In this document: positions 9,222 through 18,229 of the stretch, piece after piece
Layout: each line of letters starts with the position of its first letter
How positions within the stretch are numbered: position 1 is the first letter of the stretch
Assembly (NCBI GenBank): GCA_031277805.1
Contig: JAITLR010000022.1
Coordinates: forward strand, 62,001 to 126,000
DNA from: Comamonas sp.
GTDB taxonomy: Bacteria; Pseudomonadota; Gammaproteobacteria; Burkholderiales; Burkholderiaceae_C
Reading direction: 5' to 3'
Length of the DNA: 64,000 bases
Made by a program: the position numbers and the translations under genes
The notes under the pieces: generated by a model
The model's database searches: none
Told to the model about the DNA's origin: nothing
Seen by the model: only the letters and a program-made list of their open reading frames with translations

Positions 9222-9695
9222 ATGGCTATCTGGACACGCGAGCTGGACCTCAAGACGCTAAACGCAGGCAGCGCAAACACCGCAATTTCCCATCTGGGCA
9301 TTGAGTTCACCGAATACGGCGATGACTATGTGCGTGCCCGCATTCATGTGGATGAGCGCACCTGCCAGCCCTACGGCATTCTGCACGGCGGCGTCAGTGT
9401 GGTGCTGGCCGAGACGCTGGGGTCGATGGCTGCGGCCTGCAGCATCCCTGAAGGCTATCGCTGCGTGGGTTTGGGCGTGACTGCCAACCATGTGCGCGCA
9501 GGCCGCAAGGGCAGCTGGATCACTGCCACGGCGCGGCCTACGCACCTGGGGCGCACCACGCATGTGTGGGCAGTGGAGCTGCGCGATGAAGAAGGAAAGC
9601 TGACCTGCAACTGCAGTCTGACGATGGCAATTCTGCCGCCTGAGGCCGCAAAGAATGTGCGACTGGATGCGGCTTCGTTGGGTGGGGCTCAGTAG
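9222..9695 (+). CDS. Hotdog-fold acyl-CoA thioesterase (MenI/YdiI-like)
   Basis: A 157-residue PaaI-type hotdog thioesterase. The catalytic region GILHGGVSVVLAETLGS carries the HGG turn and the active-site glutamate; GVTANHVRAGRKG and HLGRTTHVW follow as in E. coli YdiI (1,4-dihydroxy-2-naphthoyl-CoA hydrolase). Betaproteobacteria of this group normally use ubiquinone, so a menaquinone role is unlikely, and hydrolysis of an aromatic or acyl-CoA is a safer guess. The nearby benzoyl-CoA genes make an aromatic CoA substrate conceivable, but that is inference from position only. Confidence 0.85.
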   Translation: MAIWTRELDLKTLNAGSANTAISHLGIEFTEYGDDYVRARIHVDERTCQPYGILHGGVSVVLAETLGSMAAACSIPEGYRCVGLGVTANHVRAGRKGSWITATARPTHLGRTTHVWAVELRDEEGKLTCNCSLTMAILPPEAAKNVRLDAASLGGAQ

Positions 9696-9709
9696 GTTTT
9701 TTGAGGGAA

Positions 9710-10009
9710 GAGGCCGGGATTTCACCCCGGCAGGCGACCTACTTTCTTGTGCAAGAAAGTAGGCAAAGAGCCGGCCCCCACTGCCCACGTCCCTCCGGCT
9801 TCGCCTGCGGGATGTGGGCACAAGGGGCAATACCGGATGCGGGAAGCTTCTTTGAAAATTGATAGCTGCTTCCGTAATTTGGACAAGAGCTAGAAGCCAA
9901 TTTCGTCATACATTTCGCAGGGACGCAGACACTCGGGACGCATTCTTTGGGTTACGTTTCTTGTGCGAGCAAGAAACGTAACTCGCCTGCCGGGGCGAGA
10001 CCCGGCCTC
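9710..10009. repeat. 300-base composite inverted repeat (MITE- or REP-doublet-like)
   Basis: The ends are inverted copies of each other: GAGGCCGGGATTTCACCCCG... at 9710-9737 and its near complement at 9983-10009. Inside each end is a palindrome: CTACTTTCTTG/CAAGAAAGTAG at 9739-9762 and GTTACGTTTCTTG/CAAGAAACGTAAC at 9951-9982. The core contains GGATGTGGGC and a family A repeat copy (9853-9902). No protein gene fits. This accounts for nearly all of the 344-base gap between the thioesterase and livF. Confidence 0.7.
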
Positions 10010-10039
10010 TGTCCTAAGCAGAACAGCGGTGCTGAAAAA

Positions 10040-10891
10040 TCAAACCCCCAACAACGCCGACAACTTCTCGGGTTGCAGCAACAAGTCCGCAGACTCCGCC
10101 TGCAAGGCAAGCCGCCCCTTCTCCATCACCGCCGCATAGTCGGTATGCGTCAGCACCTTCTTGTAATCACGGTCCACGATCAGCGTGGAGATGCCGGTCT
10201 CGCGAATCTGGGCGATCACGCGCCAGATCTCGGTCACCACCAGCGGGGCCAGGCCTTCGGTGGCTTCGTCCAGAATCATCAGGCGCGGGTTGGTCATCAG
10301 CGCGCGGCCGATGGAGACCATTTGCTGCTCGCCGCCCGAGAGCTGATCGCCGCCGTTGGACAGGCGCTCTTTGAGGCGCGGAAAGGTCTCCAGCACGCGT
10401 TCATAGGTCCAGTCCCTCTGGCCGCCCAGGCCAGGGCGTGCACTCATCAGCAGGTTTTCCTTGACCGAGAGATTGGGGAACACGCCGCGTCCTTCGGGCA
10501 CATAGCCAATGCCCAGGCGTGCCATTTTTTCGGGGGCGGAATTCGTCACTTCACGACCATCGGCAAACACCTTGCCCTGGCGAGCAGGCACATAGCCCAT
10601 CAGCGTGCGGATCAGCGTGGTCTTGCCCATGCCGTTGCGGCCCAGCAAGCCCACGGCGCTGCCTTGTGGCAAGTCCAGCGAGACGCCATGCAGGATATGG
10701 CTGTCGCCGTAAAAAGTGTGAACCTCCCGCACGCTGAACATGGCATGGTTCGAAGGCCCGGAAACTGGGCGTGTGCCTGTGCCAGAGGCACCAAGCAAGG
10801 GCCGCCCCGCAGCGATGGTGCCGTCCCCCTCCCGCGTAGCGAGAGAGGGGGAAGCGGCAGAGCCGCTCAGGGGGTGCCTTGTTTCAAGCAT
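10040..10891 (-). CDS. livF: Branched-chain amino acid-type ABC transporter ATPase LivF
   Basis: One of two cytoplasmic ATPases of the HAAT-type importer encoded here. The conserved domain starts at MFSVREVHTFYGD (codon at 10741) and has Walker A GRNGMGKTT, signature LSGGEQQ and Walker B/E region LMILDEATEGLAP. From 10741 the protein would be 233 residues, the normal LivF length. I extend it to the ATG at 10891 because that codon overlaps the livG stop (ATGCTTGA) and has a good purine-rich ribosome site, while no such site precedes 10741. The extra 50 residues are encoded by a dispersed family B repeat inserted at the gene junction and are probably not functional sequence. Substrate is likely benzoate or a related aromatic acid, by neighbourhood with benzoate-CoA ligase. 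Confidence 0.85.
   Translation of the reverse strand: MLETRHPLSGSAASPSLATREGDGTIAAGRPLLGASGTGTRPVSGPSNHAMFSVREVHTFYGDSHILHGVSLDLPQGSAVGLLGRNGMGKTTLIRTLMGYVPARQGKVFADGREVTNSAPEKMARLGIGYVPEGRGVFPNLSVKENLLMSARPGLGGQRDWTYERVLETFPRLKERLSNGGDQLSGGEQQMVSIGRALMTNPRLMILDEATEGLAPLVVTEIWRVIAQIRETGISTLIVDRDYKKVLTHTDYAAVMEKGRLALQAESADLLLQPEKLSALLGV
10786..10880. repeat. GC-rich dispersed repeat (family B), copy 2, inside the livG-livF junction
   Basis: Contains AAGGGCCGCCCCGCAGCGAT, CCCCCTCCCGCGTAGCG and AGCCGCTCAGGGGGTGC, shared with the copy at 39942-40042. It lies in the livF frame without a stop codon. Confidence 0.75.
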
Positions 10892-11654
10892 GCTCTTCTT
10901 CTCCGAGATAGGCGGTACGCACGACCGGGTCGTTGCGGATCTGATCGGGTGTACCTGTGGCCACCACCGTGCCGTTGACCATGACAGTGATGCGATCGGC
11001 GATGCGAAACACGGCATCCATATCGTGTTCGACCAGCAGCACGGCATGGCCTGTTTTCAGCTCCTGAAGAAGGTCCAGCATGCGCTCGGTTTCTTCAGCT
11101 CCCATGCCGGCCAGCGGCTCGTCCAGCAGCAGCACGCGGGGCTCGGTGGCCAGGCACATGGCCACCTCCAGCTGGCGCTTGGCACCGTGGCTCAGGCTGC
11201 CTGCAATGCGCTGCGCATGGGGCGTGAGACCCGCGCGGGCCAGCGCCGATTGCGCGCGCTGCAGGCTGCGTGCGCAATGCTGGGCGTTTTCCCAGATGCG
11301 CCAGGGGCTGGCACTGGCCTGGGCTTGCGCGGTCAGACGGCAGTTTTCCTGCACCGTGAATTCCGGGAAGATGGTGGTGCGCTGGTAGCTGCGACCCACT
11401 CCGGCCTTGGCGCGTTGGGGTTGGGGCATGGCGGTCACATCATGGCCTTCGAGTGTGATGCTGCCGCTGCTGGCCGCTATCTCGCCCGAGAGCATATTGA
11501 TCAGCGTGGACTTGCCCGCACCATTGGTGCCGATGACGGCATGGACCTCGCCTTCGTGCAGATCGATGTCCACATTGTTGACGGCCACCAAGCCGCCAAA
11601 GCGCCGCGTCAGGCCGCGCACGGACATCTTGGGTGAGCGTGTTGCATCAACCAT
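10884..11654 (-). CDS. livG: Branched-chain amino acid-type ABC transporter ATPase LivG
   Basis: A 256-residue ABC ATPase, the LivG partner of LivF. Walker A is GTNGAGKST, the signature is LSHGAKRQ and Walker B is LLLDEPLAGM. The start MVDATRSPKM at 11654 has an AAGGAG ribosome site seven bases upstream and overlaps the livM stop codon by eight bases, a sign of translational coupling. The open frame continues further upstream into livM but that part is out of frame with livM and not coding. The gene is fourth in a leftward livK-livH-livM-livG-livF row. Confidence 0.93.
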   Translation of the reverse strand: MVDATRSPKMSVRGLTRRFGGLVAVNNVDIDLHEGEVHAVIGTNGAGKSTLINMLSGEIAASSGSITLEGHDVTAMPQPQRAKAGVGRSYQRTTIFPEFTVQENCRLTAQAQASASPWRIWENAQHCARSLQRAQSALARAGLTPHAQRIAGSLSHGAKRQLEVAMCLATEPRVLLLDEPLAGMGAEETERMLDLLQELKTGHAVLLVEHDMDAVFRIADRITVMVNGTVVATGTPDQIRNDPVVRTAYLGEEEHA

Positions 11655-12741
11655 GGCTTGCTCCTTGATCGATAGCTGTTTGCGCTTTTCCCTTCTGCGC
11701 TGCAGCCTTTTTTTGCCAATGATCATTGATGCCAACCAGGCCCTTGGGCAGCAGGGCAACAAGCGCGATGATGGCCATGCCCAGTGTCAGCTGCCAGTGA
11801 TCTGCTGCGTTGCCCACAATGGCATGCGTGCTCAGCAACTCCTTGAGCAGCACAAAGGTGATGGTGCCCAGCACGGCGCCGCGCAGCGAACCCACGCCGC
11901 CCAGAATCAGCATCAGCAGCACCTCGCCCGAATGGTGCCAGGCCAGCAGCTCGGGGTTCACAACAGCGTCACGCGCGGCGAGCAAAAAGCCCGCCAGACC
12001 TGCGAGTGCACCGGCAATCACAAAGCCCGCCAGCTTGTAGCCATAGGTGGTGAAACCGGCGGCGCGCATGCGCTGCTCGTTGACGCGGATACCTGCCAGC
12101 ACATGGCCGAAGCGTGAGTGGCGCAGCACGGCCACAAAACCATAGACCAGCACCAGCGCCGCCAGCACCACGTAGTACTGGGTGCTGCTGCTCTCCATGT
12201 CCAGTGCGCCAATGGCGGGGCGCTGCATGAGGTAGATGCCATCGCTGCCGCCGAAGTAGCCCACGTCATGCACGACGAAGAAAGCCAGCTGCGCAAAGGC
12301 CAGTGTGACCATGATGAAGTACACGCCTTTGGTGCGCAGACTCAGGGCACCCACGACCAGCGCATACAGGCCGGATGCCAGCACGGCAGCACCCAGCATG
12401 ACCAGGAAATTGCTGCTGTCGGGGCCCGCGGCCTTCACTGCTGCATAGGCGCCCAGACCGAAGTAGGCGGCGTGGCCCAGGCTGACCAGCCCCGTGCCGC
12501 CGACCAGAATATGCAGGCTCAGCGCAAAGATGGACAGGATCATGATCTTGACCACCAGATCGGACAGATAGCCCGACCAGAACGGCTGGGCCACGGCCAG
12601 CAGCAAGGCCGCGGCCAGCGGCAACACCGTGCTCACCCAGGGATTTTTGGAGCGTATGGGGCGGCTCTGGCTGGTGACTGCAGGCGCCTCGGCATAGGCC
12701 TGGTTGGTATTGGGCAAGGGAGTGGAGGATGTGTTGCTCAT
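11647..12741 (-). CDS. livM: Branched-chain amino acid-type ABC transporter permease LivM
   Basis: A 364-residue inner-membrane permease with about ten hydrophobic segments. The family motif HILVGGTGLVSLGHAAYFGLGAY (here spanning about residues 77-99) identifies LivM. It forms the import channel with LivH. The N-terminus is a polar Ser/Thr/Pro-rich stretch of about 35 residues. The last 15 or so codons (near 11660-11700) contain GATAGCTG-TTTGCGCTTTT, which resembles the family A intergenic repeat, so the lysine-rich C-terminal tail may partly derive from it. The stop overlaps the livG start. Confidence 0.93.
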   Translation of the reverse strand: MSNTSSTPLPNTNQAYAEAPAVTSQSRPIRSKNPWVSTVLPLAAALLLAVAQPFWSGYLSDLVVKIMILSIFALSLHILVGGTGLVSLGHAAYFGLGAYAAVKAAGPDSSNFLVMLGAAVLASGLYALVVGALSLRTKGVYFIMVTLAFAQLAFFVVHDVGYFGGSDGIYLMQRPAIGALDMESSSTQYYVVLAALVLVYGFVAVLRHSRFGHVLAGIRVNEQRMRAAGFTTYGYKLAGFVIAGALAGLAGFLLAARDAVVNPELLAWHHSGEVLLMLILGGVGSLRGAVLGTITFVLLKELLSTHAIVGNAADHWQLTLGMAIIALVALLPKGLVGINDHWQKKAAAQKGKAQTAIDQGASHG

Positions 12742-12743
12742 GT

Positions 12744-13616
12744 TCAGCTCCGTTTTCCGAGCAAACCCTCAGGCCGCCATACGAGGATCACGGCCATCAG
12801 CAGATAGATGCTCATGCCGCTCAGCTCCTGGAAAAACACCTTGCCGAAGGTGTCGACAAAGCCCACCAGCAGCGATGCAATCAGCGCGCCGGTGATCGAG
12901 CCAATGCCGCCGATGACGACGACCACAAAGCAGATGATGAGCACGCTGGAACCCATGTTCGGGTAGACCGAATTCATGGGCGCGGCAATCATGCCTGCCA
13001 GCGCCGCCAGGGCCACGCCCACGGCAAACACGATGCGGTAAAGGCGTTTGATATTGATGCCCAGGCCGCGCACCATGTCGCGGTTGCTGGCGCCGGCGCG
13101 GATCATCATGCCTAAGCGCGTGCGGTTGACGGTGTAGTACATCAGCAGCGCCACGACCAGGCAGGCCACGGCAGCGAACACGTTGTACCAGGGGTACTGC
13201 ATCATGCCCATGAGCGGAAAGCTGCCCGCCAGCCAGGCCGGCTTTTCCACGCCATGCACATCGTTGTCCACAAGGATGGCACGCAGGCCTTCAAACACCA
13301 GAATCAGGCCGTAAGTCATCAGCACCTGCTGCAGGTGATCGCGTTCGTAGAGAAAGCTGAAAAAGGCCCATTCCAGGAAATAGCCCAGCACCACGGCGAT
13401 CAGCACGCCGAGCAGCAGCATGGTGATGAAATGCTGGCCCAGGTAAGGCGCCAGCGAGAACGCCACATAGGCCCCGATCATGTAGAAGCTGCCATGGGCG
13501 AGATTGATCACGCCCATGATGCCGAAGATCAGGGTCAGGCCGGAGGCCAGCAGAAACAGCAGCAGTCCGTACTGAATCGAGTTCAGACACTGCACCAGAA
13601 AGGTCGCGAGATCCAC
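12744..13616 (-). CDS. livH: Branched-chain amino acid-type ABC transporter permease LivH
   Basis: A 290-residue polytopic permease. GLTLIFGIMGVINLAHGSFYM is the typical LivH signature and VIGGIGSITGAL lies near the C-terminus. I place the start at the GTG at 13616 because AAGGA lies five bases upstream and MDLATFLVQCLNSIQYG then matches family N-termini; a TTG at 13643 would add nine residues. It precedes livM by two bases, so both are in one transcript. It pairs with LivM in the membrane. Confidence 0.92.
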   Translation of the reverse strand: MDLATFLVQCLNSIQYGLLLFLLASGLTLIFGIMGVINLAHGSFYMIGAYVAFSLAPYLGQHFITMLLLGVLIAVVLGYFLEWAFFSFLYERDHLQQVLMTYGLILVFEGLRAILVDNDVHGVEKPAWLAGSFPLMGMMQYPWYNVFAAVACLVVALLMYYTVNRTRLGMMIRAGASNRDMVRGLGINIKRLYRIVFAVGVALAALAGMIAAPMNSVYPNMGSSVLIICFVVVVIGGIGSITGALIASLLVGFVDTFGKVFFQELSGMSIYLLMAVILVWRPEGLLGKRS

Positions 13617-13692
13617 GGCAGTCCTTGTCCAAGAAAGAGGCAATCGCGCTGCGCGTCACAGCCTCGCGGCAGAGACCGTGACGCGCATGGCT

Positions 13693-14853
13693 TTACATGC
13701 GGCAGCCGCGTGCAGGGTCGGCCAGCGCCTTGACGGCAATGCCGATCTTCTTGTTTTCCTTGCCTTCGACCTTGCGCAGATAGATGTCCTGCACGGGGTT
13801 GTGCGCCTTGCTCAAGGTGAAGTCACCGCGTGGGCTGGCAATCGTGGCCTTTTCAATTGCCGTACGGAAGGCATCCTTCTTGCCGATGTCGCCGCCTGCG
13901 GCCTTCAGGCCGACGGTCAGCATCTGCGCTGCGTCATAGCCTTGCACGGCATAGACGTCGGGCTGCAGCTTGTAGTTCTTGGCGTAGTTCACACGGAAGG
14001 CCTTGTCGCGCTCCGTGCCCAGCTCGTCCGCGTAATGCAGCGTGGTCAGCATGCCTTGTGCGGCTTCGCCCTGGGCTTCCAGCGTGCCGTCGGTCAGGAA
14101 GCCGGGGCCGTACAGCGGGATGGTCTTGGACAGACCCGAGGCGTGATAGTCCTTGACGAACTTCACGGCGCCTGCACCCGCAAAGAAGGAGAACACCGCA
14201 TCGGGCTTGGCTGCTGCAATCTCGGTCAGCAGCGCCTGAAATTCCACGTTGGGGAAGGGCAGGGTCAGCTGCTTGCTGACCTTGCCGCCGCTCTTTTCAA
14301 AACCTTCCTTGAAGCCGTTGACGGCTTCCTCACCAGCCGCGTACTTCCAGGTAATGGTCATGGCGTTCTTCTTGCCTTCCTTGGCCGCGACCACGCCCAT
14401 GGGATAGGCGGTCTGCCAGTTGGTGAAAGAGCTGCGGAAGATATTGGGCGCGCACATGGGGCCGGTCACGGCGTCGGCACCTGCATTGGGAACGATGAGC
14501 ACGGTGCCGCTTTCCTTGGCGGCCTTGGCCATGGCCATGGCGACGCCGGAGTGCACGGTACCGACAATCACGTCCACCTTGTCGCGCTTGATCAGGCGGT
14601 TGACGTTGTCGGTAGCCTTGGCGGGATCGGACTCGTCATCGACCTTGAAGAACTCGATCTCGCGCCCGCCCAGCTTGCCGCCTTGCTCACCCACATACAT
14701 GCGAAAGCCATTCTCGATGGCATTGCCCAGCGCCGCGTAGGTGCCGCTATAGGGCAGCATGAAGCCGACCTTGATCTTGTCCTGCGCCATGGCGCTGCAG
14801 CTGGCGGCAGCTGCCAGTGCGATTGCGCTCCACTTTGCCCATTGCTTGCTCAT
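13693..14853 (-). CDS. ABC transporter substrate-binding protein (LivK-like, aromatic acid type)
   Basis: A 386-residue periplasmic protein of the type I (Leu/Ile/Val) binding-protein fold. It has a clear signal peptide, MSKQWAKWSAIALAAAASCSAMAQ, with cleavage expected before DKIKVGFMLP. Segments ALGNAIENGFRMYVGEQGG and GREIEFFKVDDESDP are typical. GAGGAG upstream of the ATG at 14853 supports the start. It leads the livHMGF genes and follows the benzoate-CoA ligase gene by 181 bases. Binding proteins next to benzoyl-CoA pathway genes are thought to deliver benzoate or a derivative, so that is the likely ligand; no binding residues were checked. Confidence 0.9.
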   Translation of the reverse strand: MSKQWAKWSAIALAAAASCSAMAQDKIKVGFMLPYSGTYAALGNAIENGFRMYVGEQGGKLGGREIEFFKVDDESDPAKATDNVNRLIKRDKVDVIVGTVHSGVAMAMAKAAKESGTVLIVPNAGADAVTGPMCAPNIFRSSFTNWQTAYPMGVVAAKEGKKNAMTITWKYAAGEEAVNGFKEGFEKSGGKVSKQLTLPFPNVEFQALLTEIAAAKPDAVFSFFAGAGAVKFVKDYHASGLSKTIPLYGPGFLTDGTLEAQGEAAQGMLTTLHYADELGTERDKAFRVNYAKNYKLQPDVYAVQGYDAAQMLTVGLKAAGGDIGKKDAFRTAIEKATIASPRGDFTLSKAHNPVQDIYLRKVEGKENKKIGIAVKALADPARGCRM

Positions 14854-14992
14854 GCTTGTCTCCTCGTGGTTGGTCTGTAATTGCCTGGGTTGAATCACTG
14901 GTGCTGACAGGGGCTTGTGGGCCATATGCGCACACGAGCGCACTCTAACAACTTTAGGTTTAAAGCAATACCGGCGATTGCCCTAGTCGGTA

Positions 14993-15050
14993 AGCTTCTC
15001 TTTTGGTAGCTGATGGCGCTTTATTGACAATGCTCTAACTGGGTTTTGAC
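14993..15050. repeat. Dispersed TTTGATAGCTGC repeat (family A)
   Basis: A degenerate copy, TTTTGGTAGCTGATGGCGCT, followed by TTATTGACAATGCTCTAACT. It overlaps the end of the benzoate-CoA ligase gene at 15035 and may act as its terminator. Confidence 0.5.
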
Positions 15051-16621
15051 TCTAATTCGCGTAGACGGAAGCGTTGAATTTTTCCGGTCGCAGTTTTGGG
15101 CAGCTCATCGACAAATTCGATGAAACGCGGATATTTGTAGGCTGCCAGGCGCGACTTCACAAAGGCCTTGAGCTCATCTTCGGTGGTACTTTGTCCAGGC
15201 TTGCACACCACATAGGACTTGGTCTTGACCAAACCCTGTTCATCGGTCACGCCAATGACCGCGGCCTCCAGGACTGCGGGGTGCAGCTGCAGTGTGGATT
15301 CGACCTCGAACGGCGAGACATAGATGCCGCTGACTTTGAGCATGTCGTCGCTGCGACCTGCATAGGTGTAGTAGCCATCGACATCGCGCACATATTTGTC
15401 GCCGCTCTTGAGCCAGGCGCCCTGAAAGGTGTCACGTGTCTTGTCACGGTTGCACCAGTACATCAGCGCGGTGCTGGGGCCTTTGATGTAGAGGTCGCCA
15501 ATTTCGCCGTCGCCCACGGGCTTGCCGTCCTCGCCGCGCAGCTCCACTTCATAGCCGGGAACGGGCTTGCCCGTGCTGCCATAGCGTATGTCTTCGGGCC
15601 GGTTGGAGATGAAGATGTGCAGCATCTCCGTGGAGCCTATGCCGTCCACAATATCGGCGCCAAAGTGCGCCTTGAAACGCTGGGCAATCTCGGCGGGCAG
15701 GGCTTCACCTGCCGATGAGCACATGCGCAGGCTGACCCGGTCACGTGTCGGCAGGGCAGGGTGGGCCAGCATGCCGGCAAAGCCTGTGGGCGCTCCGAAA
15801 AACACCGTGGGCCGGTGCTCGGTCCAGCGCTTGAAAGTGGCTTCCGGAGTAGGGCGTTCGGCCATCAGAACCACGCTGGCACCCACGCTCAAGGGGAAGG
15901 TCAGGGCGTTGCCCAGGCCATAGGCAAAGTAGAGCTTGGCGGCGGAAAAGCAGACATCGCTTTCCGTCAGGCCCAGCACGGGTTTGCCGTACAGCTCTGC
16001 CGTCCAGTAAGGGTTGGCGTGGGTGTGGACGGCGCCCTTGGGTTTGCCGGTGGAACCTGAGGAATACAGCCAGAAGCCGGGGTCATCGCCCTTGGTCTTG
16101 GCCGCATGTGGCAGGGGCGCGAGCCTGTCCAGCCAGGGCTGCATGGGCTCGAAGACCGGCGGCAGTCCCTGGGCAGCATCTTCGGGGTGCGCCACCCAGA
16201 TATGGTTGACCTCATGCTGGGCCTGGTTCAAGGCCTGCTGCACCACGGGCACCAGTGCGCCGTTGGTCAGAATGGCCTGGGCGCGGCTGTGCTCCAGCAT
16301 ATAAGCGTAGTCGTCGACGGTCAGCAAGGTATTGATGGCAACCGGCACCACGCCTGCGTACATGGCTCCCAAAAACGAGATCGCCCATTCGCGCATATCG
16401 TGCATGACCAGCAGCACGCGCTCCTCGCGGTGAATGCCGGCCGCTGTCAGGCCTTGCGCCAGACGGCGGGCCTGTTCCTCCAGCTCGGCATAGCTGAGGC
16501 TGCCATGGTCGTCGATATAGGCGGTCTTGTGACCCCGAGAGCGGTTGATTTCGAACAGATGCTGGGCAAAGTTGAAGGGCTGGGTGAAATCGACGCTGGT
16601 GTTGATCGTGGTGTCGTTCAT
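15035..16621 (-). CDS. bclA: Benzoate-CoA ligase
   Basis: A 528-residue AMP-forming ligase that converts benzoate, ATP and CoA to benzoyl-CoA, the entry step of the aerobic benzoyl-CoA epoxidase (box) pathway. The phosphate-binding signature YSSGSTGKPKG is at residues 186-196, the adenylate motif YTYAGRSDDMLKVSG is present, and the C-terminal catalytic lysine is in PKTATGKIQR. The phrases DFTQPFNFAQHLFE and GSTEMLHIFISNRP are characteristic of benzoate-CoA ligases. The start MNDTTINTS was preferred over a codon six residues upstream. It lies four bases downstream of the dehydrogenase gene and is in the BoxR-linked leftward operon. Confidence 0.92.
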   Translation of the reverse strand: MNDTTINTSVDFTQPFNFAQHLFEINRSRGHKTAYIDDHGSLSYAELEEQARRLAQGLTAAGIHREERVLLVMHDMREWAISFLGAMYAGVVPVAINTLLTVDDYAYMLEHSRAQAILTNGALVPVVQQALNQAQHEVNHIWVAHPEDAAQGLPPVFEPMQPWLDRLAPLPHAAKTKGDDPGFWLYSSGSTGKPKGAVHTHANPYWTAELYGKPVLGLTESDVCFSAAKLYFAYGLGNALTFPLSVGASVVLMAERPTPEATFKRWTEHRPTVFFGAPTGFAGMLAHPALPTRDRVSLRMCSSAGEALPAEIAQRFKAHFGADIVDGIGSTEMLHIFISNRPEDIRYGSTGKPVPGYEVELRGEDGKPVGDGEIGDLYIKGPSTALMYWCNRDKTRDTFQGAWLKSGDKYVRDVDGYYTYAGRSDDMLKVSGIYVSPFEVESTLQLHPAVLEAAVIGVTDEQGLVKTKSYVVCKPGQSTTEDELKAFVKSRLAAYKYPRFIEFVDELPKTATGKIQRFRLRELESKPS

Positions 16622-16625
16622 GGCC

Positions 16626-18188
16626 TTATGCCTCCGCACTCTGGTTCAGGGCCTGCAGTACCCGGGGCGCGGCTTGAATGGCGCTCTTGCGGTGGTAGAA
16701 ATCCAGTGCCCGCAGGCCGCCCAGTTCTGCACCACCGCCGGCACGGCCCGGGCCGCCGTGCTGGGATTGGGGCATGACGTTGCCATGGCCGGAATGCAGT
16801 TTGGCGACATCGGGGCTGACGATGTGTACACGCCCATGGCTGGCCGCCAGATCATTGGCAGCGGTGGCCAGTGCGCTGGCATCGTCTCCATAGATGGAGC
16901 AGACCAGAGACCCCTGGCCGCGGTGAGCCAGTGTCAGGCCGTGTTCAAGGTCACGATAGGGCATGAGGGTTGCCACGGGGCCAAAGACCTCTATATCGTG
17001 GACCAGGGCATGGCCGTCGGGGTCTTGCGTACCCAGCAGTACGGGTTGGGCGCAGGCTGCAATCGCAGGGTCGGCATCGATGAGTGCGTTGGCTCTGCCG
17101 TCATGCAGCGCGCTGGTCTGAGTGAGCAACTGACGCAGACCTTGCTGCACGCTGTCGTACTGCGCGCGACTGACCAGCGAGCCCATGCGCACGGCTTCGT
17201 TGCGCGGGTTGCCCACCGTGGTTTTGGCCAGCTGAGCGCCAATGGCCTGGGCTACGCTGTCATACAGTGCCTGTGGCACCAGCACGCGGCGTATGGCCGT
17301 GCATTTCTGGCCGGATTTGACGGTCATCTCGCGCGCCACTTCGCGGGCCAGCAGGGCCACGGCGTCGCTGTCTGCGGCATGACCGGGCAGCAGCAAGGCG
17401 CAATTGACACTGTCGGCCTCGATATTGCTGCGTACCGAGTGGCGGGTGATGGCCGTATGCGAGCGGATCGTGGCCGCCGTATCGGCCGAGCCGGTGAAGG
17501 ACACCACGTCCATGGGCTGGAGCTGATCCATCAACCCGGCCGAGCTGCCGCAGATGATGGACAGCGCGCCTGGTGGCAGCACGCCAGCGTCGATGACATC
17601 CTTGACCATGCGCTGCGTGAGCCAGGCCGTGGCCGTGGCAGGCTTGACGATGACGGGCACGCCCGAGAGCAGGGCTGGAGCCGCTTTTTCCCACAGACCC
17701 CAGCTGGGGAAGTTGAAGGCGTTGATGAACAGCGCCACGCCGCGTGTGGGAACCTGGATATGTTGGGACTGAAAGGCGCCGTCCTTGGCCAGCACCACGG
17801 CGGAGCCATCGATCAGATGCCTGTCATTGCCCAGGGCCGCACCCCATTTGGCGTATTGACTCAGGGTGTAGATGCCGCCATCGACATCGACGGCCGTATC
17901 GTTCTTCACGGTGCCGCTGTTGGCGGTGGAAATTGCGTAATACGCGTCGCGGTTGGCCTGAAGCACGGCGGCGACATCGGCCAGCAGCTTGGCGCGCTGG
18001 GCATGGCTCAGTGCGCGCAAGGCCTTGCCGCCGGTTTCGCGGGCAAAGGCAAAGGCGGCCGGCAGATCCAGGCCCGTGGCATCGACACGGACCAATGGAG
18101 CACCCAGCACGGGATCCAGCAATGTGCTGCCCGGGCCCTGGCCGGTTTGCCAGCGGCCAGCAACATGATTGGCAAGTAGCTCTGTCAT
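16626..18188 (-). CDS. 3,4-dehydroadipyl-CoA semialdehyde dehydrogenase (box pathway)
   Basis: A 520-residue aldehyde dehydrogenase, called BoxD or BoxZ in different species. It oxidises 3,4-dehydroadipyl-CoA semialdehyde with NADP after ring opening of benzoyl-CoA epoxide. Family features are FINAFNFPSWGLWEKAAPAL near the cofactor site, SFTGSADTA, the catalytic-glutamate region RSNIEADSVN and the catalytic cysteine in VKSGQKCTAIRR; MPQSQHGGPGRAGGG near the end is shared with PaaZ-type enzymes. The ATG at 18188 starts MTELLANHVAGRW, a typical N-terminus. It sits between the DUF4863 gene and bclA with very short gaps, so these are one operon. Confidence 0.9.
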   Translation of the reverse strand: MTELLANHVAGRWQTGQGPGSTLLDPVLGAPLVRVDATGLDLPAAFAFARETGGKALRALSHAQRAKLLADVAAVLQANRDAYYAISTANSGTVKNDTAVDVDGGIYTLSQYAKWGAALGNDRHLIDGSAVVLAKDGAFQSQHIQVPTRGVALFINAFNFPSWGLWEKAAPALLSGVPVIVKPATATAWLTQRMVKDVIDAGVLPPGALSIICGSSAGLMDQLQPMDVVSFTGSADTAATIRSHTAITRHSVRSNIEADSVNCALLLPGHAADSDAVALLAREVAREMTVKSGQKCTAIRRVLVPQALYDSVAQAIGAQLAKTTVGNPRNEAVRMGSLVSRAQYDSVQQGLRQLLTQTSALHDGRANALIDADPAIAACAQPVLLGTQDPDGHALVHDIEVFGPVATLMPYRDLEHGLTLAHRGQGSLVCSIYGDDASALATAANDLAASHGRVHIVSPDVAKLHSGHGNVMPQSQHGGPGRAGGGAELGGLRALDFYHRKSAIQAAPRVLQALNQSAEA

Positions 18189-18229
18189 GACTTCAACCTT
18201 GATGAATGAATGCGTGCAGCTAGAGGCCT

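Noticed and set aside
9710-10039. Hidden small protein gene in the gap before livF
   Set aside because: The open frames there are produced by palindromic repeats, with no ribosome site or family match.
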